In this document: positions 17,417-26,723 of the stretch, piece after piece
How positions within the stretch are numbered: position 1 is the first letter of the stretch
Layout: each line of letters opens with the position of its first letter
From: Erwinia sp. 198
Lineage (GTDB): Bacteria > Pseudomonadota > Gammaproteobacteria > Enterobacterales > Enterobacteriaceae
Assembly (NCBI RefSeq): GCF_003937915.1
Contig: NZ_RHUM01000012.1
Location: 104,566 to 168,565, forward strand
Direction: 5' to 3'
Length of the DNA: 64,000 bases
Position numbers and translations under genes: made by a program
Notes under the pieces: model-generated
Databases searched by the model: none
Told to the model about the DNA's origin: nothing
The model's input: only the letters and a program-made list of their open reading frames with translations

Positions 17417-18715
17417 CTAACGCACTTTTTTCACCAGCACGGGAATTTGGCGCAGTTTGTTAGCCAGCCATAGCCCGCCCAGCAGCATCACGGCGATAAA
17501 TGCGGAGACGCCAGCCCAGCCGTAGCCGTGCCAGAACACGCCGCCCAGCGTACCCGCCACGCTCGATCCCAGGTAATAAAAGAAAAGGTAGAGCGAAGAA
17601 GCCTGGCCCCTGGCGCGACGGGCGCGGTGACCAACCCAGCTGCTGGCAACCGAGTGCGCGGCGAAGAAACCGGCGGCGAACAGCATCAGGCCCGGCAGCA
17701 CCAGCAACAGCGTGGTGAACTGGGTAGCGATCAGGCCGGCCAGCATCAACAGCAGCGAAGCCATCAGCACCACGCCGCGCCCGTAGCGAGCGGTCATCAC
17801 GCCCGCCTTCGGCGAGCTGTAAGTGCCGGTCAGATAGACGACGGAAAGCAGACCGACCACCGTCTGGCTGAGGGAAAAAGGCGCGGCCAGAAAGCGAAAG
17901 CTGACATAGTTAAACAGCGTCACGAAGCTGCCCATCAGAATAAAGCCGACCAGGAACAGCATCGGTAATCCTGTATCCCGCCACTGGAACATAAAGTTGA
18001 CCAGCAGCTGATGCGGCCGCAGCGAGCTGGCGCGGAAGTGCTGCGAGGGCGGCAACAGGCGGAAAAACAGCCCGGCGGCCGTCAGCGCGAACAGACCGAC
18101 CACGAACAGCGAAACGTTCCAGGAAAAGTGATCGGCCAGCATACCGGTAGAGAGCCGCCCAACCAGCCCGCCAATTGAATTGCCGCTGATATAAAGCCCC
18201 ATTGAGAAAGAGAGGAAAACCGGGTGCAGCTCCTCGCTCAGCCAGGTCATCGCCACCGCCGCGACGCCGCTTAGCGCCAGTCCGGTTAACGCGCGCATCG
18301 CCAGTACCCCTTCCCAACTGCTCATGGTGGCGCAGAGCAGCGTAAAGCAGGCGGCCAGCAGCAGTGAAACGGACATCACCGATTTACGCCCGATGGCGTC
18401 CGACAGCGGCCCGGTCACCAGCAGTCCCAGCGCCATCATGACGGTGGTGACCGACAGCGACAGACTGCTTTGCGCAGGCGTCAGATGAAAGCTTTGCGAA
18501 AAAACCGGCAGCACAGGCTGCACGCAGTACAGCACGGCGAAGGTGGACAGCCCGGCGCAGAACAGCGCCAGCGTGGCGTGCATAAATCTGCGCGTACCGC
18601 GTATAATATAGGTTTTATTTATGTCAGGAGAACTAACGGGAGAAACTAAGCTGTCGTCTTCGCCAGCGAGACTTTCCGAGTGCAACGCTGCGGATTTATT
18701 TACTACCGGTGCCAC
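17417..18715 (-). CDS. ynfM: MFS efflux transporter YnfM
   Basis: A 432-aa, 12-helix major facilitator with close resemblance to E. coli YnfM: FMHATLALFCAGLSTFAVLYCVQPVLPVFS, TGPLSDAIGRKSVMSVSLLLA (the DxxGRK loop 2-3 motif), SEELHPVFLSFSMGLYISGNSIGG, LTGTYSSPKAGVMTARYGRG and GFFAAHSVASSWVGHRARRARGQASSLYLFFYYLGSSVAGTLGGVFWH. YnfM is an arabinose-type MFS exporter of uncertain substrate. The first about 38 residues are a hydrophilic extension, as in E. coli. It is monocistronic on the leftward strand. The 510-bp gap upstream separates it from treF. Confidence 0.9.
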   Translation of the reverse strand: MAPVVNKSAALHSESLAGEDDSLVSPVSSPDINKTYIIRGTRRFMHATLALFCAGLSTFAVLYCVQPVLPVFSQSFHLTPAQSSLSLSVTTVMMALGLLVTGPLSDAIGRKSVMSVSLLLAACFTLLCATMSSWEGVLAMRALTGLALSGVAAVAMTWLSEELHPVFLSFSMGLYISGNSIGGLVGRLSTGMLADHFSWNVSLFVVGLFALTAAGLFFRLLPPSQHFRASSLRPHQLLVNFMFQWRDTGLPMLFLVGFILMGSFVTLFNYVSFRFLAAPFSLSQTVVGLLSVVYLTGTYSSPKAGVMTARYGRGVVLMASLLLMLAGLIATQFTTLLLVLPGLMLFAAGFFAAHSVASSWVGHRARRARGQASSLYLFFYYLGSSVAGTLGGVFWHGYGWAGVSAFIAVMLLGGLWLANKLRQIPVLVKKVR

Positions 18716-19225
18716 GAGATTTCCTTGGTCGTATTTGAAAGGGCTGGTTTGCTATCAGGTAAACTTATCACTGCCATTGCCATAACAGCATTTGGTTCGG
18801 GCTAGTATTCGGCCGTTTAAATATAATGTAAATGAGAAATTTAAATATTTTTCAGAGAATGAAAAAGCATCAATTTAATTTTCGATTGTCTTTATTTTAT
18901 CCCGATCGCGGATAAGCCGGAAAAGGTCGCAAGCCGAAGCCCGACAGGTGGGACAAGGCGGGCGTGGAGCGGTTAAAGCGTGACGGAAAGAGGCAGCTGT
19001 TTTATTTCACTTTTTCCGAAAAGTGTAAAAGGGATTTCACCTCTCGTCATTTTTTTAATCAACGGGGAAATAGCCATTTTCCTTCGTCTGTTTATTTTTT
19101 GAAATATTATCTTATCTTCTGTCATATTCACGCTTATTTGCACTATGAGACGTGAGTACTATACTTAATTCTATAAAAAATTAACCGTAAACCACATTGT
19201 CAAACATCGACATCAGGAGGTTTTT
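18716..19225. other. 510-bp intergenic region between ynfM and treF
   Basis: No convincing gene; a 63-codon frame at 18964-19155 lacks a good SD and looks like chance. The region is AT-rich and carries the divergent promoters of ynfM and treF, including the sigma-S-like box listed separately. Confidence 0.5.
19159..19168 (+). promoter_or_regulatory. Sigma-S-type extended -10 element of treF
   Basis: CTATACTTAA matches the RpoS-preferred extended -10 (CTATACT). E. coli treF is known to be partly RpoS-dependent. Transcription would start near 19175, giving a leader of about 50 nt to the Shine-Dalgarno at 19215-19220, which supports translation starting at 19226. Confidence 0.6.
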
Positions 19226-20869
19226 ATCGCTTTTAATCATAACGACCTGACCATTGACAATAGCCTGGCAGATTACGAAGCTTATTATCACGATTATGAA
19301 GCGCTGGATATGCTGGCCGAACCGCAGCCTGAACCCATTCAGGGGCTGCCCGCGCCGGATATTCTGACGCCGTCCGATCGTTACCAGGAACTCTTTGAAG
19401 CCGTGCAAAGCGCAAGGATTTTTGCCGACAGCAAAACCTTTGCAGATTGCGCGCCGAAAATCGAACCGGAGAGGATCCTCTACCGCTATTTTATCCAGCG
19501 TGAGCAAGAGGATTTTAACCTGCTGGCCTTTGTGCTGGAGAACTTCAATCTGCCGAAAATTAACGACAGCCGCTACGTGGCCGATCCGGCAAAAAGCATG
19601 GGCGAGCATATCGACTCGCTGTGGCCGGTACTGACGCGCAAGCCGGAAAAGCATTCTGAGTTTTCTTCGCTGCTGCCGCTGCCGGAACCTTATGTCGTGC
19701 CGGGCGGCCGCTTTGGTGAAACCTACTATTGGGATTCGTACTTCAGCATGCTGGGCTTTGCGGCTGGCGGCCAGACCGATCTGCTGCGTCAGATGGCGGA
19801 TAACTTTGCATGGATGATCGACACTTACGGTCATATTCCAAACGGCAACCGCACCTACTATTTGAGCCGCTCGCAGCCGCCGGTGTTTGCGCTGATGGTC
19901 GAACTGTTTGAAAAAGATGGCGTTAGCCAGGCCCAGCGTTACCTTCGCCAGCTGAAGCGTGAATATGCTTTCTGGATGGACGGCATGGAGTCGCTTACGC
20001 CTGGCGAGGCATGGCGTCACGTGGTGATGATGCCGGACGGATCGGTACTGAATCGCTACTGGGACGATCGCGATACGCCGCGCGACGAATCCTGGATTGA
20101 AGACGTGGAAACCGCCAGAAATTCGGCGCGGCCTGCCAGCGAGGTTTATCGCGATCTGCGAGCGGGCGCGGCCTCCGGCTGGGACTTTTCCTCCCGCTGG
20201 TTAAGCGAGACAGGCCGGCTGGAAAGTATCCAGACCACCAGCATTGTGCCGATCGATTTGAACGCGTTTCTCTATAAGCTGGAAACTACGATCGCCCGTC
20301 TGTCTGCCCGTAAAAACGATCGTGCGACGGCAGAACTGTTTCAGCAAAAAGCCGTGCGCCGCCGGCAGGCGGTCGATGCCTGGCTGTGGGACGCGCAGGC
20401 CGAGCTGTACCGCGATTACAACTGGCGTGAGCGCGAAAAAGGCGCCTTCTCGGCCGCCGCGGTAACGCCGCTTTACGTAGGAATGGCCAGCCTGGAGCAG
20501 GCGGCAGCTACTGCGGCGGCGGTGCGCTCGCATCTGCTGGCGCCGGGGGGCGTGCTGACCACGGTAGAAGAAACCGGCGAGCAGTGGGATAAACCCAACG
20601 GTTGGGCGCCGATGCAGTGGATGGCGATCAAAGGTTTCAATAACTACGGTGAAGAGCTGCTGGCCAAGGAAATAGCCGCACGCTGGCTTCAGGTAACGGG
20701 CGCCACCTATCATCGTCACCATAAGATGGTGGAGAAATATAACGTTGCCGGTCGCGCGCCGGTATTAGCGGGCGGCGGGGAATATCCGTTGCAGGATGGA
20801 TTCGGCTGGACAAACGGCGTTACGCGTCGCCTGTTGGCGATGTATCCGGACGCGGCGCCAAAGCGATAA
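19226..20869 (+). CDS. treF: Cytoplasmic trehalase TreF, apparently starting at an ATC codon
   Basis: A glycoside hydrolase family 37 trehalase that splits trehalose into two glucose in the cytoplasm. Signatures include [28 protein letters not shown] and the C-terminal glycine-rich [18 protein letters not shown]. There is no signal peptide and the N-terminus is acidic, as in TreF rather than periplasmic TreA. The first in-frame ATG is at 19310 with no good SD, but a perfect AGGAGG (19215-19220) lies five bases before an in-frame ATC at 19226. From there the product is 547 aa (E. coli TreF 549), and the extra 28 residues (ending DYEALD) align with the E. coli acidic N-terminus. Either ATC is used, or an ATG was mutated and expression now depends on weak initiation at 19310. 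Confidence 0.9.
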   Translation: MAFNHNDLTIDNSLADYEAYYHDYEALDMLAEPQPEPIQGLPAPDILTPSDRYQELFEAVQSARIFADSKTFADCAPKIEPERILYRYFIQREQEDFNLLAFVLENFNLPKINDSRYVADPAKSMGEHIDSLWPVLTRKPEKHSEFSSLLPLPEPYVVPGGRFGETYYWDSYFSMLGFAAGGQTDLLRQMADNFAWMIDTYGHIPNGNRTYYLSRSQPPVFALMVELFEKDGVSQAQRYLRQLKREYAFWMDGMESLTPGEAWRHVVMMPDGSVLNRYWDDRDTPRDESWIEDVETARNSARPASEVYRDLRAGAASGWDFSSRWLSETGRLESIQTTSIVPIDLNAFLYKLETTIARLSARKNDRATAELFQQKAVRRRQAVDAWLWDAQAELYRDYNWREREKGAFSAAAVTPLYVGMASLEQAAATAAAVRSHLLAPGGVLTTVEETGEQWDKPNGWAPMQWMAIKGFNNYGEELLAKEIAARWLQVTGATYHRHHKMVEKYNVAGRAPVLAGGGEYPLQDGFGWTNGVTRRLLAMYPDAAPKR

Positions 20870-20887
20870 ACGGCGCGCTTAATTATT

Positions 20888-20915
20888 AAAGGCCCTCATT
20901 ACGAAGGCCTTTTTT
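20888..20915 (+). terminator. treF terminator
   Basis: AAGGCC (20889-20894) pairs with GGCCTT (20906-20911) around an 11-base loop and runs into a T tract. Confidence 0.75.
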
Positions 20916-21009
20916 ATTGATTATCGCTGAAAGAAATATGCCATCAGGGGACAGGATGAACTTTACTAACCGTTTGGGCGGGAAGGCTTTGGCCGATACC
21001 GAATACAGG

Positions 21010-21411
21010 TTATTTCTCTGCTGAAAACTGGCGGCGGTTATCAATAATCTGATGCAGATTAACCTCGATCCAGTCGGCCAGACCTACGATCTTATCGCGC
21101 GCCTCGTAGCCCAGCGCAGTAAGTTTGTATTCAACGTGCGGCGGTATCACTTCATAAGCGATACGCTCCACAAAGCCGTCTTCCTCCATAAAACGCAGGG
21201 TTTGCGCCAGCATTCTTTCACTGACGCCGCCTATTTTGCGGCGCAGTTCGCCAAAGCGCAGCGTGTCGTTCTCCAGCGCAATCAGCACCAGCAAACTCCA
21301 GCGGCCGGTCAGGCGTTTTAACACTTCGCGAGATGGACAGTCGCGGTTCAACAGTTCGCCGCGTTGCAGCCTGTCGCGGAGCGAAAAGATCGGCGGGCTA
21401 TTTTTTTTCAT
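21010..21411 (-). CDS. ytfH: HxlR-family regulator YtfH (QorR), divergent from qorB
   Basis: A 133-aa winged-helix HxlR/DUF24 regulator resembling E. coli YtfH: CPSREVLKRLTGRWSLLVLIALENDTLRFGELRRKIGGVSERMLAQTLRFMEEDGFVERIAYEVIPPHVEYKLTALG. The Cys near residue 25 before PSREVL is the conserved residue that in relatives senses quinones, diamide or electrophiles. It is transcribed divergently from qorB across 111 bp that contain a palindromic site, the same arrangement as in E. coli, so it most likely represses qorB and itself until a quinone or electrophile appears. Confidence 0.9.
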   Translation of the reverse strand: MKKNSPPIFSLRDRLQRGELLNRDCPSREVLKRLTGRWSLLVLIALENDTLRFGELRRKIGGVSERMLAQTLRFMEEDGFVERIAYEVIPPHVEYKLTALGYEARDKIVGLADWIEVNLHQIIDNRRQFSAEK

Positions 21412-21446
21412 ACTAACAAACCTGTAAGTACTTACTTTTGGTTAGT
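21412..21446. promoter_or_regulatory. Candidate HxlR operator between ytfH and qorB
   Basis: A 10-bp palindrome TAAGTACTTA (21425-21434) is enclosed by inverted ACTAAC (21412-21417) and GTTAGT (21441-21446). GTAC-centred palindromes are typical HxlR-family operators. It directly abuts the ytfH start codon. Confidence 0.6.
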
Positions 21447-21522
21447 GTATGGCATAGGCTGATTGAACACAACGCTTCCGGGCTAAGCCGGATGCGCTTT
21501 TATTATCGCTAAGGAGAACATC

Positions 21523-22380
21523 ATGATTGCAGTAACCGGAGCAACCGGCCAGCTTGGCCGCCTGGTAATTGACGCTTTACTGAAAAGCGTGCCTGCCGAA
21601 GAGCTTGTGGCCGTGGTGCGTTCGCCGGCGAAAGCGGCTGACCTGACCGGGCTGGGCGTTCAGGTACGTCTGGGCGACTATAACCAACCGCAGACGCTGG
21701 CCGACGCTTTTCGCGGCGTGGATAAAGTGCTGCTGATTTCTTCCAGCGAAATCGGCCAGCGTGAGGCGCAGCATAAAGCGGCGATCGAGGCGGCCAAAGC
21801 GGCAGGCGTTAAGCTGCTGGCCTATACCAGCCTGCTTCATGCCGACAGCTCGCCGATGGGGCTGGCCGATGAACACCGTGCAACCGAGCAGGCGCTGATT
21901 GCATCCGGCATGCCTTACGTTATTCTTCGCAACGGCTGGTACAGCGAAAACTATGCCGCCAGCATTGCTCCGGCGCTGACGCACGGCGTGTTTATTGGTG
22001 CGGCCGACGAGGGCAAAATCGCTTCTGCCACCCGTCAGGATTATGCTGAAGCGGCGGCTGTCGTGCTGACCAGCGACGCACCCGTTGATAAAGTTTACGA
22101 GCTGGCGGGCGACGAGGCCTATACGCTGGCGCAGTTCACGGCGGAAATCGCCCAGGCCAGCGGTAAAACCGTGCGTTATCAAAATTTGTCTCAGGGCGAC
22201 TTTGCCGCTGCGTTAAAATCGGCCGGCTTGCCTGATGCGCTGGCAGAGATGCTGGCGGATTCGGACGCTAATGCGGCCAAAGGCGCACTGTATGATAACG
22301 GCCATACTTTAAGCCGCCTGATCGGCCGGGCGACCACGCCGTGGCAGGATGTGGTAAAAGCGTTTGTGGCCAAAGCGTAA
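21523..22380 (+). CDS. qorB: NAD(P)H:quinone oxidoreductase QorB
   Basis: A 285-aa atypical SDR of the NmrA/QOR2 type, close to E. coli QorB (YtfG). The N-terminal GATGQLGRLVIDALL binds NADPH; later blocks are LISSSEIGQREAQHKAAIEAAKAAGVKLLAYTSLLHADSS, ILRNGWYSENY and TRQDYAEAAAVVL. It reduces quinones with NADPH, protecting against quinone and electrophile stress. SD AAGGAGAA precedes the ATG. Expression is probably controlled by the divergent HxlR repressor. Confidence 0.9.
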   Translation: MIAVTGATGQLGRLVIDALLKSVPAEELVAVVRSPAKAADLTGLGVQVRLGDYNQPQTLADAFRGVDKVLLISSSEIGQREAQHKAAIEAAKAAGVKLLAYTSLLHADSSPMGLADEHRATEQALIASGMPYVILRNGWYSENYAASIAPALTHGVFIGAADEGKIASATRQDYAEAAAVVLTSDAPVDKVYELAGDEAYTLAQFTAEIAQASGKTVRYQNLSQGDFAAALKSAGLPDALAEMLADSDANAAKGALYDNGHTLSRLIGRATTPWQDVVKAFVAKA

Positions 22381-22598
22381 AATCGCGTTTTTCGCACCGG
22401 GCGCGGCGATAGCTGTTAAAGCAATGCTGCGCCGGGATAATCCTGCAAAAGGGATCCTCGATCGTTCCGCCCGATCGCCAGGATCTTTTGCTGTTGGCTA
22501 ATCTTTTTGACAAAGCTGGTCAAATATCTTCACTATCGGGCAAATCGTTAATGCTGCACTATCCTTAAACATTCCTGGTGAAAATAAGGACAACCGGC

Positions 22599-23183
22599 AT
22601 GACGTTAATCAAGAAAGTCGCTTTACCGTTATTAATCAGCTCCGCGCTCTGGTCACAATTTTCTGCCGCCGCGCCCGTTAATTACGCAATGGACAGCGGG
22701 CATACCTCCGTCGTTGTTTCGTGGACCCACTTCGGTTTTTCCCATCCAACGGCCGATCTGTCTGATGTTACCGGCAATATTGATTTTGATGCCGCTAAAG
22801 TCAGCGATTCTAAAGTGGACGTGACTATTCCGGTCAACAGCATTGATACGCACGTAGATAAGCTGACCGAAGAATTTAAAGGCCCGGAATATTTCGACGT
22901 GGCCAAATACCCGAATGCGACCTTTAAAAGCACTAAAGTGGTCAGCACCGGTAAAAATACCATGGATGTCCATGGCGATCTGACCATCAAGGGCATCACC
23001 AGGCCTGTGGTGCTGCACGCGGTGCTGAACAAGCAGGGCATGCACCCGATGGTGAAGAAGGAAGCGGTTGGCTTTGATGCCACCACCACCTTTAAACGTT
23101 CCGACTTTAAGCTGGATAAGTATGTGCCGGCCGTCAGCGACGACGTGAAATTGACCATCACCACTGAAGCCTACGCGAAGTAA
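22599..23183 (+). CDS. yceI: YceI-family periplasmic protein
   Basis: A 194-aa lipocalin-like protein. A signal peptide (about residues 1-23, ending SAAAP) precedes the YceI fold: YAMDSGHTSVVVSWTHFGFSHPTADLSDVTGNIDFD, VTIPVNSIDTHVDKLTEEFKGPEYFDVAKYPNATFKST and MDVHGDLTIKGITRPVVLHA. YceI proteins bind long isoprenoids such as ubiquinone-8 or derivatives in the periplasm and are induced by high pH or osmotic stress. The start is at ATG 22599, with AAGGA nine bases upstream, giving nearly the E. coli length; the upstream GTG at 22578 is less likely. In E. coli it follows yceJ, which is absent here. Confidence 0.9.
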   Translation: MTLIKKVALPLLISSALWSQFSAAAPVNYAMDSGHTSVVVSWTHFGFSHPTADLSDVTGNIDFDAAKVSDSKVDVTIPVNSIDTHVDKLTEEFKGPEYFDVAKYPNATFKSTKVVSTGKNTMDVHGDLTIKGITRPVVLHAVLNKQGMHPMVKKEAVGFDATTTFKRSDFKLDKYVPAVSDDVKLTITTEAYAK

Positions 23184-23196
23184 GCCGGCTTTTGCT

Positions 23197-25320
23197 TTAC
23201 GGCGTCAATTCACCAGGCGCCTTAAAGCGAGCGTCCATAATCGCGCCTGCGGTGGGCACCACTTCTGTCACCGTGCCCAACGTTGGCGTATCCAGCATCA
23301 GCTCGTTAACGCGAAAGGGCGTCAGATTACCGATAACCGCATAGCCGTGGGAATCGGTTGTGGTGCCGTATTGATTAATAATGCCGACGCCGCTCGTCTG
23401 CGGGACTTCAACCAGCGCGGCCGTTTCGCCCATGCTCTGGCCGAACGTTACGCCGCCCTGATGCGCCACTATGCTGCCCGTTACGCCCAGATAAGCCGTA
23501 CTCTCCTGTTTTTTTCGGGTGTAAATACCCATCAGATTGCCCGCGTTGTACTGATAATTTGCGCTCATTTTTTGCATGCTGCTCGCGCCATTTTCCTGCG
23601 TGTTGCTAAGGTTATAGCTCAGACTGTAATCCTTTAGCGCGGTGCCGGATGATCCTACTTTGCGGCTGGCCGCGCCGTTTTTCGCCAGCGTATGCGCCAG
23701 GTTAAGCTTGCTGTGCGGCAGGCCGAACAGCGGCAGCGGGAGAGCCAGCGAAAAATTAAGCTGACTCAGCTCTTGTTCGCCCTGAGGGCGTTCGTAGGAA
23801 AAAAAGAGCGAATAGTCTACCCCTCCCCAGCTGCCGGTGTAGCCAGCCTCCAGCGAGACTGTTCGCTTTTTTTTGCCGCGCAGCGTTTCACCGCTCAGCG
23901 TCAGATAAAAGTCAGCCTCTTCTGAAAAATTCTGCACGTAGCTGAAGGCCAGCCGGTTCTTTTTTTCCGCCTCGGCCTCACCCACAAAACGGCCATCCTC
24001 CCAGTCCCACCAGTAGCGGGTTTGCTGGGAAACCGCCTCGCTGAACGTGCGATAGCGCTGTTTGGGATAGTATTGCGCGGTCAAACTGACGGAAGATGCC
24101 CAGTCGGCAAAGGCCCTGGTGTAGCGCAGGCGGGCCATCGACCCCCGATCGGCCTGGGCATAACGCGGATCGTCGGCTTCGGCTACGCTGAAATCCATCG
24201 ACAGCGCTCCCCAACGTGCAAACCTTCTACCCACGCCTGACACAGCGCTGCGGTAAAGTCCGGACAGCATGACGCCGCCGTAGAGCGTGCTATCCTCAGC
24301 CACGCCGTAGCTTAGCGTGGCCTGGGAGAAAAAGGGTTCCTGCTCGGCCAGCAGGTAATAAGGGCGATATTTGCCGAGGGCAACAGCGAACTTGCCCTGG
24401 CCTCTGCGAACTAAATTGGGCATGGCGCTGTAGGGAATGATGCGGACGGTTTCCGTGCCATCCTCTTCCTTTATCGTCATCTCTATATCCGCACTGGGAT
24501 CGGCAGGATAAATATCCTTCAGGACAAATGAGCCAGCCGGGACGGTTGTCTGATAGATCACCGTGCCGTACTGACGGATTTTCACCTCCGACTCGGTGCG
24601 GGCAAATCCGCGTATCCAGGACGACAGGGGACGCAGCTCGTCCGGCAGCATTCGGTCATCGGTAGCCAGGCTGATGCCGCGATAGTCAACGCTGTCAAAC
24701 ACGTTGGCGGACGTAGTGTTATCGCCAAGCGTCAGCAGCGATCGCAGTGAACGAACCGTACGAAACGACGTTGCTTTTTCGGTATGCCAGCGGGGTTCGC
24801 TGAAGGGATCTTTGCTGTAAACCGGTTCGTAACGAAAGCGCCACGGCCCCAGATTGGCGCCGTAAAGTATATTGATATCCAGCGAGTAAGCACGAGCATA
24901 TGCCAGCCCGGTGTAGTGCGAGTAGCTGATATCATAATCCGCAAAAATAGCGTTCATGCCGTCATCCCAACGGCTGGTGGCTATGCCGTTAGCAATATGA
25001 TTCAGCAGCGCGGAGGGAATAATGAGCGTCAGAAGCTGCGCCTCTCGCACGTAGTAGCGGCGTATAGCATGGCTCGCCAGCGACTGAGGCAGAACGCAGC
25101 CCTGGTCGGAAAAGGTGAAAGAGGGCAGCTTATCATAACGCACGCCCCATTCCTGGAGCAGCGACGCGGTCAGGCAGGGCAGCTGGCCCGGCCCGATGCT
25201 CAACTCAGTGGTGCCTCGCCAGCTGTCATTGACGATAACGCCCACCGAGGTTTCCTCAGCAGCGCTGGCGCATATTATGCCAAACAGCAGGTACGCCATC
25301 AGGCGCGGTAACACATTCAT
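23197..25320 (-). pseudogene. Orphan fimbrial outer-membrane usher, truncated at both ends
   Basis: A 707-aa relative of FimD-type ushers, normally about 830-870 aa. After a signal peptide (MNVLPRLMAYLLFGIICASAAE) it begins at GVIVNDSWRGTTELSI, so the first about 25 mature residues, which in FimD form the chaperone-subunit-binding tail, are absent. The barrel and plug are recognisable (LRSLLTLGDNTTSANVFDSVDYRGISLATDDRMLPDELR; AGSFVLKDIYPADPSADIEMTIKEEDGT; HGYAVIGNLTPFRVNELMLDT). It stops just after VVPTAGAIMDARFKA, losing both C-terminal domains. No chaperone or pilin gene is adjacent. The stop is 13 bp from convergent yceI, as if a deletion removed the rest of a fimbrial operon. The terminator of the upstream gene lies just before its start. 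It is most likely non-functional; a reduced usher cannot be excluded. Confidence 0.8.
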
Positions 25321-25356
25321 CCGTGAACGGTTTTATCCCCAGGCGGAAAAAGCACG

Positions 25357-25382
25357 ACAAAAAGGCGCCGACAGGCGCCTTA
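25357..25382 (-). terminator. Terminator of the DUF1090 gene
   Basis: On the minus strand AAGGCGCC, loop TGTC, GGCGCCTT runs into TTTTTG. It separates the DUF1090 gene from the usher remnant, which starts about 40 bp further on. Confidence 0.85.
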
Positions 25383-25396
25383 AGGGAAAAGCAAAC

Positions 25397-25822
25397 TCAG
25401 CTTTGCACCGCGGCCAGATCCGCACGGGCTTTAGCCAGAGCGGCATTGGCTTCTTTTAGCTTCACCTGTTTTTCCACGAGTTTTCTCTGGTATTTAGCAA
25501 TTTTTTTGCTGTTGCCGGCGGCCTGAGCCTCGCCCAGATCGGCCTGAACCTCCGCCACTTCGGCCTGCGCTTTGGCCACTTTTGCTTCTTGTTTTGCGAC
25601 TTTTTCCTGCGCGCGCTGCAGCTTAGCGCTGTCCGTACAGTTGGCTTTGACCTGTTCCAGCGACTTTTTCAGACCGGCGACTTTCGCAGTATGGCCATAT
25701 TTTTCCGCAGCGGCGATTTTGGCTTCCAGTACGGAAGCTTTAATCTCGCAATCGGCAAAAGCCGCGCTGCTGAAGCCTGCACCCAGAACCAGTACCAGAG
25801 GTAGTATGCGTAAATTTTTCAT
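25397..25822 (-). CDS. yqjC: DUF1090 periplasmic protein, YqjC-like
   Basis: A 141-aa secreted protein of the DUF1090 family. A signal peptide (residues 1-23, ending SAAFADC) is followed by CEIKASVLEAKIAAAEKYGHTAKVAGLKKSLEQVKANCTD, with the two family cysteines, and a long highly charged Ala/Lys/Glu coiled coil (VAKQEAKVAKAQAEVAEVQADLGEAQAAGNSKKIAKYQRKLVEKQVKLKEA). E. coli YqjC is the named member; its function is unknown beyond stress and acid-related expression. In E. coli it precedes yqjDEK, which are not here. It is monocistronic, with a terminator just downstream. Confidence 0.88.
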   Translation of the reverse strand: MKNLRILPLVLVLGAGFSSAAFADCEIKASVLEAKIAAAEKYGHTAKVAGLKKSLEQVKANCTDSAKLQRAQEKVAKQEAKVAKAQAEVAEVQADLGEAQAAGNSKKIAKYQRKLVEKQVKLKEANAALAKARADLAAVQS

Positions 25823-25924
25823 TCGACATCCTTAATCGTTAATAGCAACCGGAAGATTGTCTCTTCCAACCTGTAACCCGCATGGTAAGCGGGATGGGTA
25901 AGAAGAAAACAGTGTTGCCAGGCC

Positions 25925-26602
25925 TCATTTCTTTGTAGGAACGGCCTCATTTTCTGTAGTCCTCGCAATAAGCTGCAGCTTATTCTCCCACGGCTCAAGC
26001 AGCGTACGGAGTCCCTCTATACTGTCCTGCTGGAGCTTATCGAGCAGTCGCCGTTTATAAGTGCTGATGGTTTTATTGCTAAGCAGTAAACGGTCGGCGA
26101 TCTCTTTATTGCTCATGCCGCTAACCAGATAACGTAAAACGATAAGTTCACGGTCGGAAAGCGGGGCCAGCGGATTATCTTCTGACGGAACGGCGGGTGT
26201 ATTGATTAACGTTTCCAGCGTGCTTTGCGGAAAGCAGCCGTAGCCCCGCAGCACCAGCTGGCAGAGCGGTACCAGCTGGCTAATATCGGCATCCTTGCTG
26301 AAAAATGCGGCGGCACCGGCCCGCATTGCTCTGGACGCATAGATTTCCGGGGGCAGGCTGCTATAAACGATAGCGCGTAGCGTAAAAGCCTGGCGGCTGA
26401 GCTGCTGGAGCAGCTGTAGGCCGTCCATCTTGTTGAGCAGGATATCCAGGATCACCAGGTCGGGCTGATGTTTTCTGATGGAAGCGCACGCGTTGGCGCC
26501 GCTGTTAGCGGTATGAATGGCATTTCCGGCAAGCGGCTTCAGCATGGCTTTAACCGCAAAACAGATCGCCGGTTGATCGTCAACGATCACAATTACAGGC
26601 AT
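25925..26602 (-). CDS. Orphan NarL/FixJ-type response regulator
   Basis: A 225-aa two-domain response regulator. The receiver (1-115) has the acidic pair Asp8-Asp9, the phosphoacceptor Asp53 (DLVILDI), Ser81 and Lys103 (FFSKDAD). A LuxR-type HTH follows (LSDRELIVLRYLVSGMSNKEIADRLLLSNKTISTYKRRLLDKL). The pattern is close to the BvgA/EvgA/FimZ group. No histidine kinase lies next to it. FimZ-type regulators often sit beside fimbrial genes, and this one is next to the usher remnant with one gene between, so it may be the surviving regulator of a lost fimbrial operon; that is inference. Confidence 0.88.
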   Translation of the reverse strand: MPVIVIVDDQPAICFAVKAMLKPLAGNAIHTANSGANACASIRKHQPDLVILDILLNKMDGLQLLQQLSRQAFTLRAIVYSSLPPEIYASRAMRAGAAAFFSKDADISQLVPLCQLVLRGYGCFPQSTLETLINTPAVPSEDNPLAPLSDRELIVLRYLVSGMSNKEIADRLLLSNKTISTYKRRLLDKLQQDSIEGLRTLLEPWENKLQLIARTTENEAVPTKK

Positions 26603-26723
26603 GATAAATTCCTTTTTTCTGGCGCTGTCCTGACCTCAGGCAAAACCTGCCTTAGCGCAACCGTGACGATTATTACCTGCCGTTACCGCTTTGCAAACCC
26701 GAAAAAAATCCTAAATATGCCGT

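Noticed and set aside
18964..19155. 63-codon frame upstream of treF
   Set aside because: No SD, Phe/Lys-rich random-looking product, and it overlaps the probable treF promoter.
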